Under the pieces are notes generated by a model. That model was not told the DNA's origin. It was given only the letters and a program-made list of their open reading frames with translations, and searched no databases. From Natrinema hispanicum (GTDB taxonomy: Archaea > Halobacteriota > Halobacteria > Halobacteriales > Natrialbaceae): a stretch of DNA of 64,000 nt. A program made the position numbers and the translations under genes. The stretch covers positions 1,171,980 to 1,235,979 of the forward strand of contig NZ_SHMP01000003.1 of NCBI RefSeq assembly GCF_004217335.1. The letters run 5' to 3'. Below, in pieces: positions 44,809 to 53,174 of this stretch (its first letter is position 1; every line of letters starts with the position of its first letter).

Positions 44809-45741
44809 ATGCCGCAGTGGGCGACGTTCGTCGGACTGACGGGCGTCGTCCTCGTCTTGCTGCTCGTTTTATCGCATCTGACCCAATCCGCGTTTCACGA
44901 CGATACTGGCAACGCCAGCGACGGCGTCGATGACCGATTCGATACAGCGGACCACGATTCCGACTGGACCGCTCGAGTGCCCGCTGAGTCGTCAGCACCG
45001 CACCCGTCCCCGAACGTGCCGGAGCCGATCGACGACGATCGATCCACCACGAATACCGAGAGCCGACCACGCGATGGAGCCGCGTCGACTCCCGCTCAGC
45101 CCGATCACGCCGACCGAGCGGTCGATCCGGCGTCGCTGTCGACTGGGGCACTCCTCGCGAACGTGGCCTTCTCACAGGGGACGTTTGCATTGCTGTTGGT
45201 CGGCGCGGCAGTCTACACCGCGATCCCGGCTGAAGCGCTTGGTATCGCGGTTTCGGCGGCGTATCTCGAGACGGGACTCGTAGTGGGGACAGCCGCGGGG
45301 ATCGGCGTCTACATCGCGAACGAACTCGCCGCGGCGACGGCGACTCGCTTCGGTTTCGACCACGACGAGACGCTTCGGGAGATGCTCGCTCCCGACTCGA
45401 TCGGCGGCTGGCTCGTGTTGTTACTGGCCGTCTTGCCGATCATCGCCGTCTTCGAGGAGTTTCTCTTCCGCGCGGCGCTGATCGGTGTCCCTGCCGCCGG
45501 CTTCGGCCTCTCACCGTGGCTGCTCGCGGTTGGCTCTTCGATCGCGTTCGCCCTCGGCCATGGCATGCAGGGTTCGGTCGGCGTCGTCGTCACTGGCCTC
45601 CTCGGGTTCGTCCTCGCGGCTATCTTCATCGTCACCGGGAGCCTGCTTGTCGTCGTCGTCGCTCACTACCTCATCAACGCCCTCGAGTTCGTCGTCCACG
45701 AGGGACTCGGCCTCGAGTGGGCCGAGACCCTCGAACACTAA
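44809..45741 (+). CDS. CPBP family intramembrane glutamic endopeptidase
   Basis: A 310-residue membrane protein: an N-terminal helix (residues 5-25), a polar Asp/Ser/Pro-rich region (30-115), then a CPBP (Rce1/ABI) domain with five or six helices. Catalytic motifs are EEFLFR (motif 1, about residues 213-218), FALGHGMQG (motif 2 His) and VVAHYLINALEFV (motif 3 His/Asn). Its ATG follows the lonB TAA with no gap (TAAATG), so the two membrane proteases are co-transcribed and coupled. Substrate unknown. Confidence 0.9.
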   Translation: MPQWATFVGLTGVVLVLLLVLSHLTQSAFHDDTGNASDGVDDRFDTADHDSDWTARVPAESSAPHPSPNVPEPIDDDRSTTNTESRPRDGAASTPAQPDHADRAVDPASLSTGALLANVAFSQGTFALLLVGAAVYTAIPAEALGIAVSAAYLETGLVVGTAAGIGVYIANELAAATATRFGFDHDETLREMLAPDSIGGWLVLLLAVLPIIAVFEEFLFRAALIGVPAAGFGLSPWLLAVGSSIAFALGHGMQGSVGVVVTGLLGFVLAAIFIVTGSLLVVVVAHYLINALEFVVHEGLGLEWAETLEH

Positions 45742-45765
45742 GGCCGGCGAACGGGTGAATAGGGT

Positions 45766-46110
45766 ATGGATGTGACCGCCGGGTCGACGGCCCGCTCTCG
45801 AGCGATCAGTGCCCTGATTCTCGGGTATTTCGTCGTGCTGATCTATGCGACGATCGCGAACGATCCGCTGGCGGCCGCCGTCGCCGAAGTCGGCTTCGGC
45901 GTCATCGCGATCGCCGTCGGGGCGATGCTGTACGATGGCGCTGCGGACTGGCGCTCGGCGCAAACGCTGGCTGCGGGGAGCCTCGTCGCCGGTGGCATCC
46001 TCGCGTTCGGGAGTGTTCTCACGGGGTCGGCTGCCGTCGATCTGCTCTCGTCGGTCCTCGTAGTGCTCGGCGTCGGCAGCTACGTCTACGCCGTCTGGAC
46101 CGCGACCTGA
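45766..46110 (+). CDS. Small four-TM membrane protein
   Basis: A 114-residue hydrophobic protein with four predicted helices (about residues 15-32, 39-56, 66-84, 90-110) and a short polar N-terminus MDVTAGSTARSR. It lies 24 bp after the CPBP gene in the same direction, so it is probably the third gene of the lonB operon. No family recognised. Confidence 0.72.
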   Translation: MDVTAGSTARSRAISALILGYFVVLIYATIANDPLAAAVAEVGFGVIAIAVGAMLYDGAADWRSAQTLAAGSLVAGGILAFGSVLTGSAAVDLLSSVLVVLGVGSYVYAVWTAT

Positions 46111-46289
46111 CCGATTCGGGGCGGCGTTGGTCGGCAACGAGTCACCGAAACGGGCCGGTCACGTGTTCCACTACCCGAACCACTTGCTGTGGCAGTTGTC
46201 GATGACCATCGGAAGCACGAGAACACGGCTGCGAGCAGGGAACCGGCGACCAGCCCAGGCAGCCCGACGAGTGCCGAGAACGCAACGAG

Positions 46290-46961
46290 TTAAAACTGCT
46301 CGAGTCCCGTCTGTTCGGCCTCGGCGAGCGCGTCCTCACAGGTCGACCACGACTCACGCGCGAACGGTGGGAGTTCGCCGTGTGCGTCAGTGTAGGACGC
46401 GAGAAACTCACGGGTGGTCGAGTCGCCCGGATAGCCGCTGCCGACCGGCCCGTACTCGTCGGCCAGCGCAGCGACGTGAGCGTCACGTTCGACCTTGGCG
46501 ATAATGCTGGCCGCGCCGACCAGCGGCGAGTCGTCGTCGGCCCCGTGGCGGGCGTCGACGGTGAGTCGCTCGAGCGAGCAGGCATCACTGACCCGGCGGG
46601 CGAAGCGCTCGGCGTCGGTGTCACAGGCGTCACAGAGTCCCGAAACTGGCTCGCTTGCATCTCCGGATCGCTCGAGATCCGCGACGGCGTCCTCGATCGC
46701 GTTTGCGTGGGCCGTGACCGCAAGCGAGTTCATGTCGGTTTGGGGGTCGTCGATCCGCGCCGGCGTGATCTCGGCGACGCCGATCGCGATCCGATCGTCG
46801 TCCCGTAAGGTCGTCGCCAGTTCCTCGCGACGCTCGGGCGTGAGTCGCTTCGAGTCCCTGATGCCGTCGGGGAGGCCGTCCGGGTCCTCGAGATAGACGG
46901 CCGCCGCGAACATCGATCCGAGCGCAGGGCCCTTGCCAGCCTCGTCGACGCCGAATGGCAT
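46290..46961 (-). CDS. rnhB: Ribonuclease HII
   Basis: A 223-residue RNase HII that cleaves RNA in RNA/DNA hybrids. The N-terminal catalytic pair is in MPFGVDEAGKGPALGSM (D6, E7). RDSKRLTPERREEL, DARHGADDDSPLVGAASIIAKV and SGYPGDSTTREFL supply the other acidic residues and substrate loops. ATG at 46961 is chosen because the family starts with the G.DEAG strand. Palindromic repeat copy 5 lies just upstream. Confidence 0.94.
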   Translation of the reverse strand: MPFGVDEAGKGPALGSMFAAAVYLEDPDGLPDGIRDSKRLTPERREELATTLRDDDRIAIGVAEITPARIDDPQTDMNSLAVTAHANAIEDAVADLERSGDASEPVSGLCDACDTDAERFARRVSDACSLERLTVDARHGADDDSPLVGAASIIAKVERDAHVAALADEYGPVGSGYPGDSTTREFLASYTDAHGELPPFARESWSTCEDALAEAEQTGLEQF

Positions 46962-46999
46962 ACCACGAGGGTCGACTGCGGAGACAAAAGTCGTTGTGA

Positions 47000-47078
47000 T
47001 ACGGACCCCTGTCGGTGGGTTCCGGTGCACCCGCGACCGCACTGCGGGCGCACCGGAAACTCGTGACAGCAGACCGTA
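47000..47078. repeat. 80-bp palindromic repeat, copy 5
   Basis: Outer arms TACGGACCCCTGTC (47000-47013) and GACAGCAGACCGTA (47065-47078); inner stem TTCCGGTGCACCCGC with GCGGGCGCACCGGAA. It lies 38 bp upstream of rnhB and 122 bp downstream of the pus10 stop, so this copy does not touch an annotated stop codon, although the base triplet before it is again TGA. Confidence 0.8.
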
Positions 47079-47200
47079 TGATACTGCCGGACAGAACGAC
47101 GTGAAGATCGGTCGCTCTGCTGCGGCCGTCACCGGTGGAGACGGCCGCGAATCCGCGACCGACTTCGTATTGACTTCTGTCCGACAGTATGACTCGTCGA

Positions 47201-48580
47201 TCAGTCGGCCGTCTCCGCGAGCTCGTCGTCGGACGCCGCTCGCGGCTCGTCTCTGAAGTACTCCTCGAGTTCGAACGGCTCGTCTTCTCCTTCGACGCCG
47301 GTGACGTCGAGCGCCGTTACTTCGGCGTCAGTCTCGAGCAAGCCCGCCAGACTCGGTTCGGTGCGGCCGTTGTCGCTGCTGATGAGTTCTTTGACGTACA
47401 GTCCGCCTTCCCCGTGGAGGCGCACTTCGGCCTCGGTCGGCGAGTGCAGGTCGCCGTCGATTTCGTAGACCGTCCGCTCGCGGGTCAGTCCCGCCCGCCG
47501 GTGGTCGACCCGTTCGGGCGTATACTGGTCGACGGTCGTCCCCTCGAGTTCTGTGAGTGCGGCGTCGAACGCGTCTTCTTCGACTGGCCCTCCGAACGCC
47601 ACGTCGGCCCGGTAGTGTTTGCTCGCGTCGTGTTCCTTGACGCGTTCGACCATCTCGTAGGTTGCGAGTCGCAGGCCCTCGACCTCGACTGCCCCCTCGG
47701 CAGCGTCGTTGATCTCGCGCTCGAGCGCTTCGACGTCGGGGTCACGGACACTGGGTCGTTTCACCTCGAGGACGAAGGGCCGCCCGTCCTCGAGCATGCG
47801 GGCGTCGACGTCCTCGCGGCCCGCGCCGTGGAAGGTGCCCTCATCGCCGTCCATCGCCGCGACGACGTGGGGGCGGACGACTTGTTCGACGCTGGTGTCG
47901 TACATGTAGCCCGAGCCGCCACAGTAGTCACAGGGCTCCTCGCCGTCGTCGCCCAGCTGGACGCCGCTGCCGCCACACTCTCGGCAGGGCCACTCGGTCT
48001 GTGGGATGTCGCGCTCGAGTTTCCGGTAGCGGCCGTAGACGAACGCGGGATTGATCTGGACGTCGACCGCGTGGCTCGTGACGGTGTCCGATTCGAGCGC
48101 TTCGAGCGGGTCGAACCCCTCGAGGTCGACGACGGCGAGTACGTCAGGCCGGTCGAAATCGACGTCAGTGTCGGTCATCGCGCCGACGCGCCGGCCGACC
48201 TCACGGTTCATTTCGCGCTTCATCGATTCCCCGACGTCTGGCTCGAGGCCGGCGTCTTCTCGAAGCAAGCGCTCGTTTTCTTCGACCAGCGGCGGGACGC
48301 GGGTGCCGACCTGGTAGGTCGCGAAATCGACGCCCGCGAGTTCGTCGACGATCGTCTCGGCAATGGCATCGAAGGTGCCACAGTACCCCTCACAGACCCA
48401 GCAATCCGCGGGATCGGTGGGCTCGAAGTCCTCGTCGTCGGCCAGCGCGACCGTCGTGCGCAACGCTCGGCCGCGCTCGGCGTTTGTCAGTCCGAAACTC
48501 CGGTCGGCGAAAGGCCGGCCGAGACAGGAATCGCAGATGGAGCCCGTCGAAAGCAACTCGCGGGCGTCGTCCGTGATCAT
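47201..48580 (-). CDS. pus10: tRNA pseudouridine synthase Pus10 (positions 54/55)
   Basis: A 459-residue archaeal Pus10 that makes pseudouridine 54 and 55 in tRNA. The N-terminal part has ICDSCLGRPF and CWVCEGYCGTF (zinc-binding Cys), and RDPDVEALER..., LLYVKELISSDNGRTEPSL-like C-terminal catalytic-domain segments (for example GLYVKELISSDNGRTEPSLA). The catalytic Asp lies in the GREDVDARMLEDGRPFVLEV stretch. A DnaJ-type CxxCxGxG pair (CRECGGSG, CDYCGGSG, about residues 196-223) is inserted before it. ATG at 48580 starts the conserved part. Its partner TrmY is 3 kb away. Confidence 0.92.
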   Translation of the reverse strand: MITDDARELLSTGSICDSCLGRPFADRSFGLTNAERGRALRTTVALADDEDFEPTDPADCWVCEGYCGTFDAIAETIVDELAGVDFATYQVGTRVPPLVEENERLLREDAGLEPDVGESMKREMNREVGRRVGAMTDTDVDFDRPDVLAVVDLEGFDPLEALESDTVTSHAVDVQINPAFVYGRYRKLERDIPQTEWPCRECGGSGVQLGDDGEEPCDYCGGSGYMYDTSVEQVVRPHVVAAMDGDEGTFHGAGREDVDARMLEDGRPFVLEVKRPSVRDPDVEALEREINDAAEGAVEVEGLRLATYEMVERVKEHDASKHYRADVAFGGPVEEDAFDAALTELEGTTVDQYTPERVDHRRAGLTRERTVYEIDGDLHSPTEAEVRLHGEGGLYVKELISSDNGRTEPSLAGLLETDAEVTALDVTGVEGEDEPFELEEYFRDEPRAASDDELAETAD

Positions 48581-48749
48581 GTTTCGGGAGTGGGGCGGCG
48601 CGGGTAACACGTTTTCCCTTCGAAGCGACGGCGTGAGACTCGATTTCAGCAGGTACCGCCCGTCTCGACTCGCGCTGCCGGTGTGCCCGTGCTTGCTCGT
48701 GCAAGTCACAGCCAGGTGATTCAAATGGATCGGGTCCTACCCTCCACGC

Positions 48750-49859
48750 ATGAGCGATCACCGACTGGATCGTCGATCCTTTCTTGGAGCTGCGGGTGCC
48801 GGACTCGCCGGTGCCATCGCCGGCTGTGCCGAGCCCCGCGCCGAGAATTCGATCGAGGGAGACTCCTCAGCCACCATCGATCGGGGCGATCTCGCCGACG
48901 GCTCGGCGTTCACCGATATCTATAACGCGGTCATCGAATCGGTCACGCAGGTTCGCGTCTTCGGCGTCGAAAACCCGACCACCGGTGCCGAGGGACGCGG
49001 GCAGGGATCGGGCTTTCTCTACGACGACCGCCACGTCGTCACCAACGACCACGTCATCGCCAACGGCGAGGCGGCCGACCTCCAATATACGAACGGCGAC
49101 TGGACGAGCACCACGCTCGTCGGTCGCGATGTCCAGAGCGATCTGGCCGTCCTCGAGGTCGATCACGTGCCGGATGGGGTCGCGCCGCTTTCGATGGCCG
49201 ACGAGCGCCCGGTTGTCGGCCAGCAGGTCGTCGCCGTCGGGAACCCATACGGGCTCAACGGGTCGATGTCGACAGGGATCGTAAGCGGCGTCAACCGAAC
49301 ACTCGACCATCCCCAACAGCGGTTCTCGTATCCGAACGTCATCCAGACTGACGCTGCCGTCAACCCCGGGAACAGCGGTGGTCCACTCGTCGACCTCGAG
49401 GGGGAAGTCGTCGGCGTCATCAACGCTGCCGGTGGCGACAATATCGGCTTCGCCATCTCTGCAGCGCTCACTAAACGCGTCGTGCCGGCGCTCATCGAGA
49501 ACGGCGAGTACGAGCACTCGTATCTGGGAATCGGCCTGCGAACCGTCGATCGACTCGTCGCCGAGGAAAACGACATTTCGGAGGCGGCCGGCGTCATGGT
49601 CACCGGCGTCATCGACGGCTCGGCTGCCGATGGCGTCCTCCAACCGGCCACGCGGGCCGTTCAGCGACGCGGCGAACGGATCCCAGTCGGCGGCGACGTC
49701 ATCCGCGAACTCGACGGCACGCCGATTCCCGACCGACACGCCCTCTCGACGTATCTCGCGCTCGAGACCAGTCCCGGTGACACGGTCGAGGTTCGACTCC
49801 TGCGAAACGGGCGGCTGCGTACGCGGGACCTAACGCTCGATTCCTGGCCATCGGTGTAG
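48750..49859 (+). CDS. HtrA/DegP-like serine protease, Tat lipoprotein
   Basis: A 369-residue exported protease. The signal has the twin-arginine motif RRSFLG followed by Ala/Gly-rich hydrophobic sequence and the lipobox AIAGC (C26). The trypsin-like domain shows the triad H101 (TNDHVIANGE), D131 (QSDLAVLEVD) and S209 (PGNSGGPLVD). A PDZ-like domain follows (about residues 265-365, with GVMVTGVIDGSAADG and PVGGDVIRELDGTPI). Probably surface protein quality control. It is divergent from pus10. Confidence 0.94.
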   Translation: MSDHRLDRRSFLGAAGAGLAGAIAGCAEPRAENSIEGDSSATIDRGDLADGSAFTDIYNAVIESVTQVRVFGVENPTTGAEGRGQGSGFLYDDRHVVTNDHVIANGEAADLQYTNGDWTSTTLVGRDVQSDLAVLEVDHVPDGVAPLSMADERPVVGQQVVAVGNPYGLNGSMSTGIVSGVNRTLDHPQQRFSYPNVIQTDAAVNPGNSGGPLVDLEGEVVGVINAAGGDNIGFAISAALTKRVVPALIENGEYEHSYLGIGLRTVDRLVAEENDISEAAGVMVTGVIDGSAADGVLQPATRAVQRRGERIPVGGDVIRELDGTPIPDRHALSTYLALETSPGDTVEVRLLRNGRLRTRDLTLDSWPSV

Positions 49860-50123
49860 GCGGCTGGCGACGCTGCATGCGTCGCGTTCGGCCGATTGCG
49901 CTCCGCTGGTCGTGCCCCACCGAAACGAGTCGTTACTGTCGCTACTGTGCGTTCGTTTCGGACTATAGCACGATCATACACATTAGGACTCGTTACGTTC
50001 TTTCTCACGCGATCGACCGAGCTGGAACCGAACGCTACCATCGGGACCGTTATAGTAGTGGCTTGATAACAATGTACATGGTTGTGGCGATCACATTCGG
50101 TGCGAGTACCCACCTGATGTCGC

Positions 50124-50315
50124 ATGACCGACGCCGACACCTCCGACACCGATAGCACGGAACCGACGTTCGAACTCGATCACGTCGTGGTCGAAAACGA
50201 CGGCGCGCCGGACGAGTGTGCAATCTTCCCGCTCGAAGCCAACGAGACGGAGCTGCTGACCGCCTGGATCTCGGCGCACGAAGGTGCCTTCGTCGACCTC
50301 GAGTCGATGCACTAA
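50124..50315 (+). CDS. Small haloarchaeal domain protein (DUF7511-like), copy 1
   Basis: A 63-residue acidic protein. The core FELDHVVVENDGAPDECAIF then TELLTAWISAHEGAFVDLES is shared with the protein at 54488 (same spacing of Val-Val, Asp-x-Cys, Ala-Trp and Val-Asp-Leu), so these are paralogues. I recall this family as DUF7511, without certainty. Function unknown. The next small gene starts 2 nt after its stop, so they form a two-gene operon. Confidence 0.7.
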   Translation: MTDADTSDTDSTEPTFELDHVVVENDGAPDECAIFPLEANETELLTAWISAHEGAFVDLESMH

Positions 50316-50317
50316 CA

Positions 50318-50506
50318 ATGTACCTGAATCACTCCGTTACCGCTGTCGGCTTCTGGCTCGGCACCCTGCTGCCGATCGCCTACGTGCCCGTTATTCTGGC
50401 CGGAATCGATTCGATCGGGCGACTCTCGCTGCTCATCGCCCTGCTGGCGGTACACGCACTCGCTCTCGTCGTCGGCCACGACTATGCGGGATCGCGATCG
50501 CGCTGA
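50318..50506 (+). CDS. Small two-TM membrane protein
   Basis: A 62-residue protein starting MYLNHSVTAVGFWLG, with two predicted helices (about residues 8-28 and 34-54) and a tail GHDYAGSRSR. It follows the DUF7511-like gene with a 2-nt gap (stop TAA, then CA, then ATG), suggesting co-expression. Function unknown. Confidence 0.68.
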   Translation: MYLNHSVTAVGFWLGTLLPIAYVPVILAGIDSIGRLSLLIALLAVHALALVVGHDYAGSRSR

Positions 50507-50583
50507 CCGCCTCACGAATCGGTTGCGATCGCTCTCTCAGTTTGTCCGCCACACTCGCCTTCGAGACGGTTCGACGGGACCAT

Positions 50584-50769
50584 TCACTCGAGCGAGGCCG
50601 ACCAGACCTGCGCTCGCGGCGTTCCACAGCAGTCACAGACGACCGCTTGGTTGTCCTTGTACCTGGCTCGCTCGAGTTCGCCGTCGGGACAGTCAGGACA
50701 GGACTGACCCGTGAGAATCGCGAGCAACTGCTGCGTACCGCCGGACTGCGACGACTCTGATTTCGCCAT
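50584..50769 (-). CDS. Small CPxCG-type zinc-finger protein
   Basis: A 61-residue protein with two Cys pairs, SCPDCPDGELERARY and AVVCDCCGTPRAQVW, forming a single zinc ribbon. Small proteins of this kind are common in haloarchaea and often regulatory. ATG at 50769 (MAKSESSQSGG) is chosen; the longer frame adds an unrelated basic prefix. It converges with the membrane-protein gene at 50318. Confidence 0.75.
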   Translation of the reverse strand: MAKSESSQSGGTQQLLAILTGQSCPDCPDGELERARYKDNQAVVCDCCGTPRAQVWSASLE

Positions 50770-50952
50770 ATAGTCACTGCATACCGGAGACCGGGGTAAC
50801 GGTTGGCCATGCCTATGCAGCCTCAACGGGACCCTGATACCGTCGGGTGGCTGCCAATCTCGGCACGACCGCGACCCGCGTGTGGGTATCTCGCCTCCAA
50901 CCGGCAGGACGAGTCGAAGCAGCTATGGCCGCGTCCGGTGAACGGCCGTTCG

Positions 50953-51510
50953 ATGTGGCCCTGGGGACACCTCGCCGTCGCCTACCTGTTCTTTACCGTC
51001 GTCACACACCGCCGGTTCGGCCGCCCGCCGCGTGCCTGGCCGGCGATCGCACTCGCCGTCGGCTCGCAGACGCCGGATCTGATCGACAAGCCACTCGCGT
51101 GGAATTTCGGCGTCCTGCCCGGCGGTCGGACGCTGGCCCACTCGCTTTTCGTCGTCGCCTGCCTCGTGCCTGCGGTCTTGCTCGTGGCGGACCGACTCGA
51201 GGGTCGCGCGGTCGGCGTCGGCTTTCTCGTCGGCTACGGGTCGCACCTCTTGGCGGACATCCCGCCAGCGGTCCTTTCGGGAGAATTTGCATACGCCGCC
51301 TACCACCTCTGGCCGGTACTCGAGCAACCACCAGAGGATCCCGTCGCCGGCATCTTCGATGCGATCCTTCACTACTACACGATGGGGCCCTACGAGTGGG
51401 TGCAGTTCGGCCTCTTTGCGGTCGCCGCCCTCGCCTGGTACCGCGACGGGATGCCGGGGCTCGGCCTTGTCTCGGCCTCGCTCGAGCGCCGACTCGGCGT
51501 CGAGTCCTGA
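50953..51510 (+). CDS. YdjM-like predicted membrane metal-dependent hydrolase
   Basis: A 185-residue polytopic membrane protein related to the YdjM/LexA-binding inner-membrane hydrolase group. Motifs are MWPWGHLAVAYLFFTV (N-terminal His), GSQTPDLIDKPLAW (Asp pair), GRTLAHSLFVV (His) and GYGSHLLADIPPAV (His/Asp). These acidic and His residues in helix ends suggest a metal site. ATG at 50953 starts at the conserved WGH motif. It is followed 72 bp later by trmY. Confidence 0.82.
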   Translation: MWPWGHLAVAYLFFTVVTHRRFGRPPRAWPAIALAVGSQTPDLIDKPLAWNFGVLPGGRTLAHSLFVVACLVPAVLLVADRLEGRAVGVGFLVGYGSHLLADIPPAVLSGEFAYAAYHLWPVLEQPPEDPVAGIFDAILHYYTMGPYEWVQFGLFAVAALAWYRDGMPGLGLVSASLERRLGVES

Positions 51511-51582
51511 TCGCCGGCGGCCGCGCCCGCTGCTCGATCGTCGGATCGTGGGGGCTATCCCGACGGCCAGCAACGCTTTGAT

Positions 51583-52185
51583 ATGCGCCAGTTCGTACTC
51601 ATCGGTCACGACGTGCCGACGACGCCTGACTTCTCACTCGACGATCTCGCGGGCGGAGCCGGCCGCCTCGACGCGCTCTGTCGGTCGATCACCGCCGCGT
51701 TCGTCACCTCCCACGGCATCCGTGAGGATGTCCGCGTCCACCTGATCGCCCAGGACGAACTCACCATCACCTTCGACGGCAGCGACCTCCAGCGGCTCAA
51801 CCCCGACGAGCGAAGCACCGCCGCGTTGGTTCGGAACGCCCTCGAGCACCGCGACGAAGCCATCGGTGCGCTTCCTGCAGAACCCAGCCCAGGAGTCGAA
51901 CTCTACCGACGCGGGTTCGAGGGAACGCTCGAGGAACTCGCCGACGATGGCCCGATCGTCCAGCTCCACGAGGATGGCGAGGCGGTCGTCGACGTCGGCG
52001 CGGAGCGGCTTTCGGACGCGGTGTTCGTGCTCTCGGATCATCGTGATTTCACCGCGGACGAAGCCGATGTGCTCGAGGAGTATGCCGATCAGCGGCTTCG
52101 ACTCGGACCGCAGTTGCTCCACGCCGATCAGGCGATTACGGTCGCCCACCACTATCTCGATACGGACGGCTACGAGCGGTTTTGA
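51583..52185 (+). CDS. trmY: tRNA (pseudouridine(54)-N(1))-methyltransferase
   Basis: A 200-residue SPOUT-class methyltransferase converting pseudouridine 54 to N1-methylpseudouridine in archaeal tRNA. The start MRQFVLIGHDVPTTPDFSLDDL, the segment GRLDALCRSITAAFVTSHGIR, DGSDLQRLNPDERSTAAL and the C-terminal knot region SDAVFVLSDHRDFTADEADVL with LGPQLLHADQAITVAHHYLD are family-specific. It uses the product of Pus10, encoded 3 kb upstream on the other strand. Confidence 0.93.
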   Translation: MRQFVLIGHDVPTTPDFSLDDLAGGAGRLDALCRSITAAFVTSHGIREDVRVHLIAQDELTITFDGSDLQRLNPDERSTAALVRNALEHRDEAIGALPAEPSPGVELYRRGFEGTLEELADDGPIVQLHEDGEAVVDVGAERLSDAVFVLSDHRDFTADEADVLEEYADQRLRLGPQLLHADQAITVAHHYLDTDGYERF

Positions 52186-52277
52186 GCGGGTTGTGCGAAA
52201 AGACGACCACCGGGCCGGCGGTTCGACGAGTGTGCATTCGGAAGCGTTAAAGGATCCGCCCCATTCCGTTCGAATGC

Positions 52278-52350
52278 GGGCCGGTGGGGTAGCTTGGTAT
52301 CCTTCGGCCTTCGGGTGGCCGTAACCGCAGTTCGAATCTGCGCCGGCCCA
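52278..52350 (+). tRNA. tRNA-Pro (anticodon CGG)
   Basis: A 73-nt intronless cloverleaf. The acceptor arm GGGCCGG (52278-52284) pairs with CCGGCCC (52343-52349), with discriminator A at 52350. The anticodon stem CGGCC (52305-52309) pairs with GGCCG (52317-52321) around the loop TTCGGGT, giving anticodon CGG (52312-52314). The T arm CGCAG/CTGCG encloses TTCGAAT. CCA is not encoded. An unlinked T-rich tract (CTTTT) follows. Confidence 0.93.
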
Positions 52351-52355
52351 CTTTT

Positions 52356-52402
52356 CCCGCATCGCAACACCGTGAGCGACAGCGAACGGTCTGCGATGCG
52401 GG
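52356..52402. repeat. Hairpin directly after tRNA-Pro
   Basis: CCCGCATCGCA (52356-52366) and TGCGATGCGGG (52392-52402) form a perfect 11-bp inverted repeat, with ACCGT/ACGGT nested inside. It starts 5 nt after the tRNA. It could be a terminator or part of the attachment-site scar that follows. Confidence 0.65.
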
Positions 52403-52415
52403 GGAATGGAACCAA

Positions 52416-52489
52416 GCAGATTCGAATTAGACCGAGGTTCTGCGCGGAGCGCAGGTTCTCGGGCGTCGTTCGACATCTGCGCCGGCCCA
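52416..52489. other. Decayed duplications of the tRNA-Pro 3' end (att-like scar)
   Basis: The T-arm/acceptor sequence GTTCGAATCTGCGCCGGCCCA of the tRNA reappears at 52468-52489 with one inserted C, including 15 identical bases through GCCGGCCCA. A weaker copy, GCAGATTCGAATTAGACCG, is at 52416-52434. Duplicated tRNA 3' ends are the usual mark of integrase-mediated insertion. The about 140 bp between the tRNA and the outer copy hold no integrase gene, so only a scar would be left. Confidence 0.6.
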
Positions 52490-52603
52490 TACTACTCCCG
52501 CAGTTCACGACGACGAGCGAAGCAAACAGATCAGAGACACGGTTCTCGGTGGATAGACACAGTCGATGCCGACCGGCGGCAACAGGGCCGATCGGATGGC
52601 CGC

Positions 52604-52993
52604 TCACATGACCCGATCCGGACGAATCCGTAAGATCACCCGCTCGGATTCGATCGGGTTCGGGTACTCGTCGACGTCCATGTATCGCTGGGCGAGGTCG
52701 TCGATGTGTGCTCGAGCGCCGTCAGTCGTCCGTTCCTCGACCTCGCCGATCACCGAGAGGCGTCGGTAGGGGTCGTCGGGATCGGTCATGCTGACGCCGA
52801 TGGCGGGGTTGTGTGCTACGTTCTTCGCTTTTTGTCGATGTCGTTCGGTGTTGACCAGCAGGCGTTCGTCGTCGGCGTCGTAATCGATCCACACCGGTGT
52901 GACGTGTGGCAATCCCTCCTGCGTCAGCGTCGCGACGTGGGCGAACGTTTTCTTCTCGAAGAGGTCGTGGAAGTCGTCGGGGATCGCGGCCAT
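52604..52993 (-). CDS. PPOX-class (pyridoxamine 5'-phosphate oxidase-like) flavoprotein
   Basis: A 129-residue split-barrel protein of the F420/FMN-dependent PPOX class. Motifs are AHVATLTQEGLPHVTPVWID (about residues 18-37), LLVNTERHRQKAKNVAHNPA and VIGEVEERTTDGARAHIDDL. Such enzymes reduce varied substrates with F420H2 or FMN. ATG at 52993 starts the family domain. Confidence 0.88.
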   Translation of the reverse strand: MAAIPDDFHDLFEKKTFAHVATLTQEGLPHVTPVWIDYDADDERLLVNTERHRQKAKNVAHNPAIGVSMTDPDDPYRRLSVIGEVEERTTDGARAHIDDLAQRYMDVDEYPNPIESERVILRIRPDRVM

Positions 52994-53174
52994 GGCACCG
53001 TATCGTTCACCCGCATCGGCCTTGTGTATGGTACCAACACCCACGCCGGTCGAACAGACAGTGAGACTGATTATTTTCGGCGGCGTGGAACGGGGGCCAC
53101 TCGAGAGAGACGGATAGCGACCACGCAGATGACGGCTGACGGCTTATGATCTCTGAAAGTGTCTGTAATCTCGT

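Noticed and set aside
8227..47078. The 80-bp repeats as a CRISPR array
   Set aside because: The copies are dispersed over 39 kb, each palindromic, and not separated by unique spacers of constant length.
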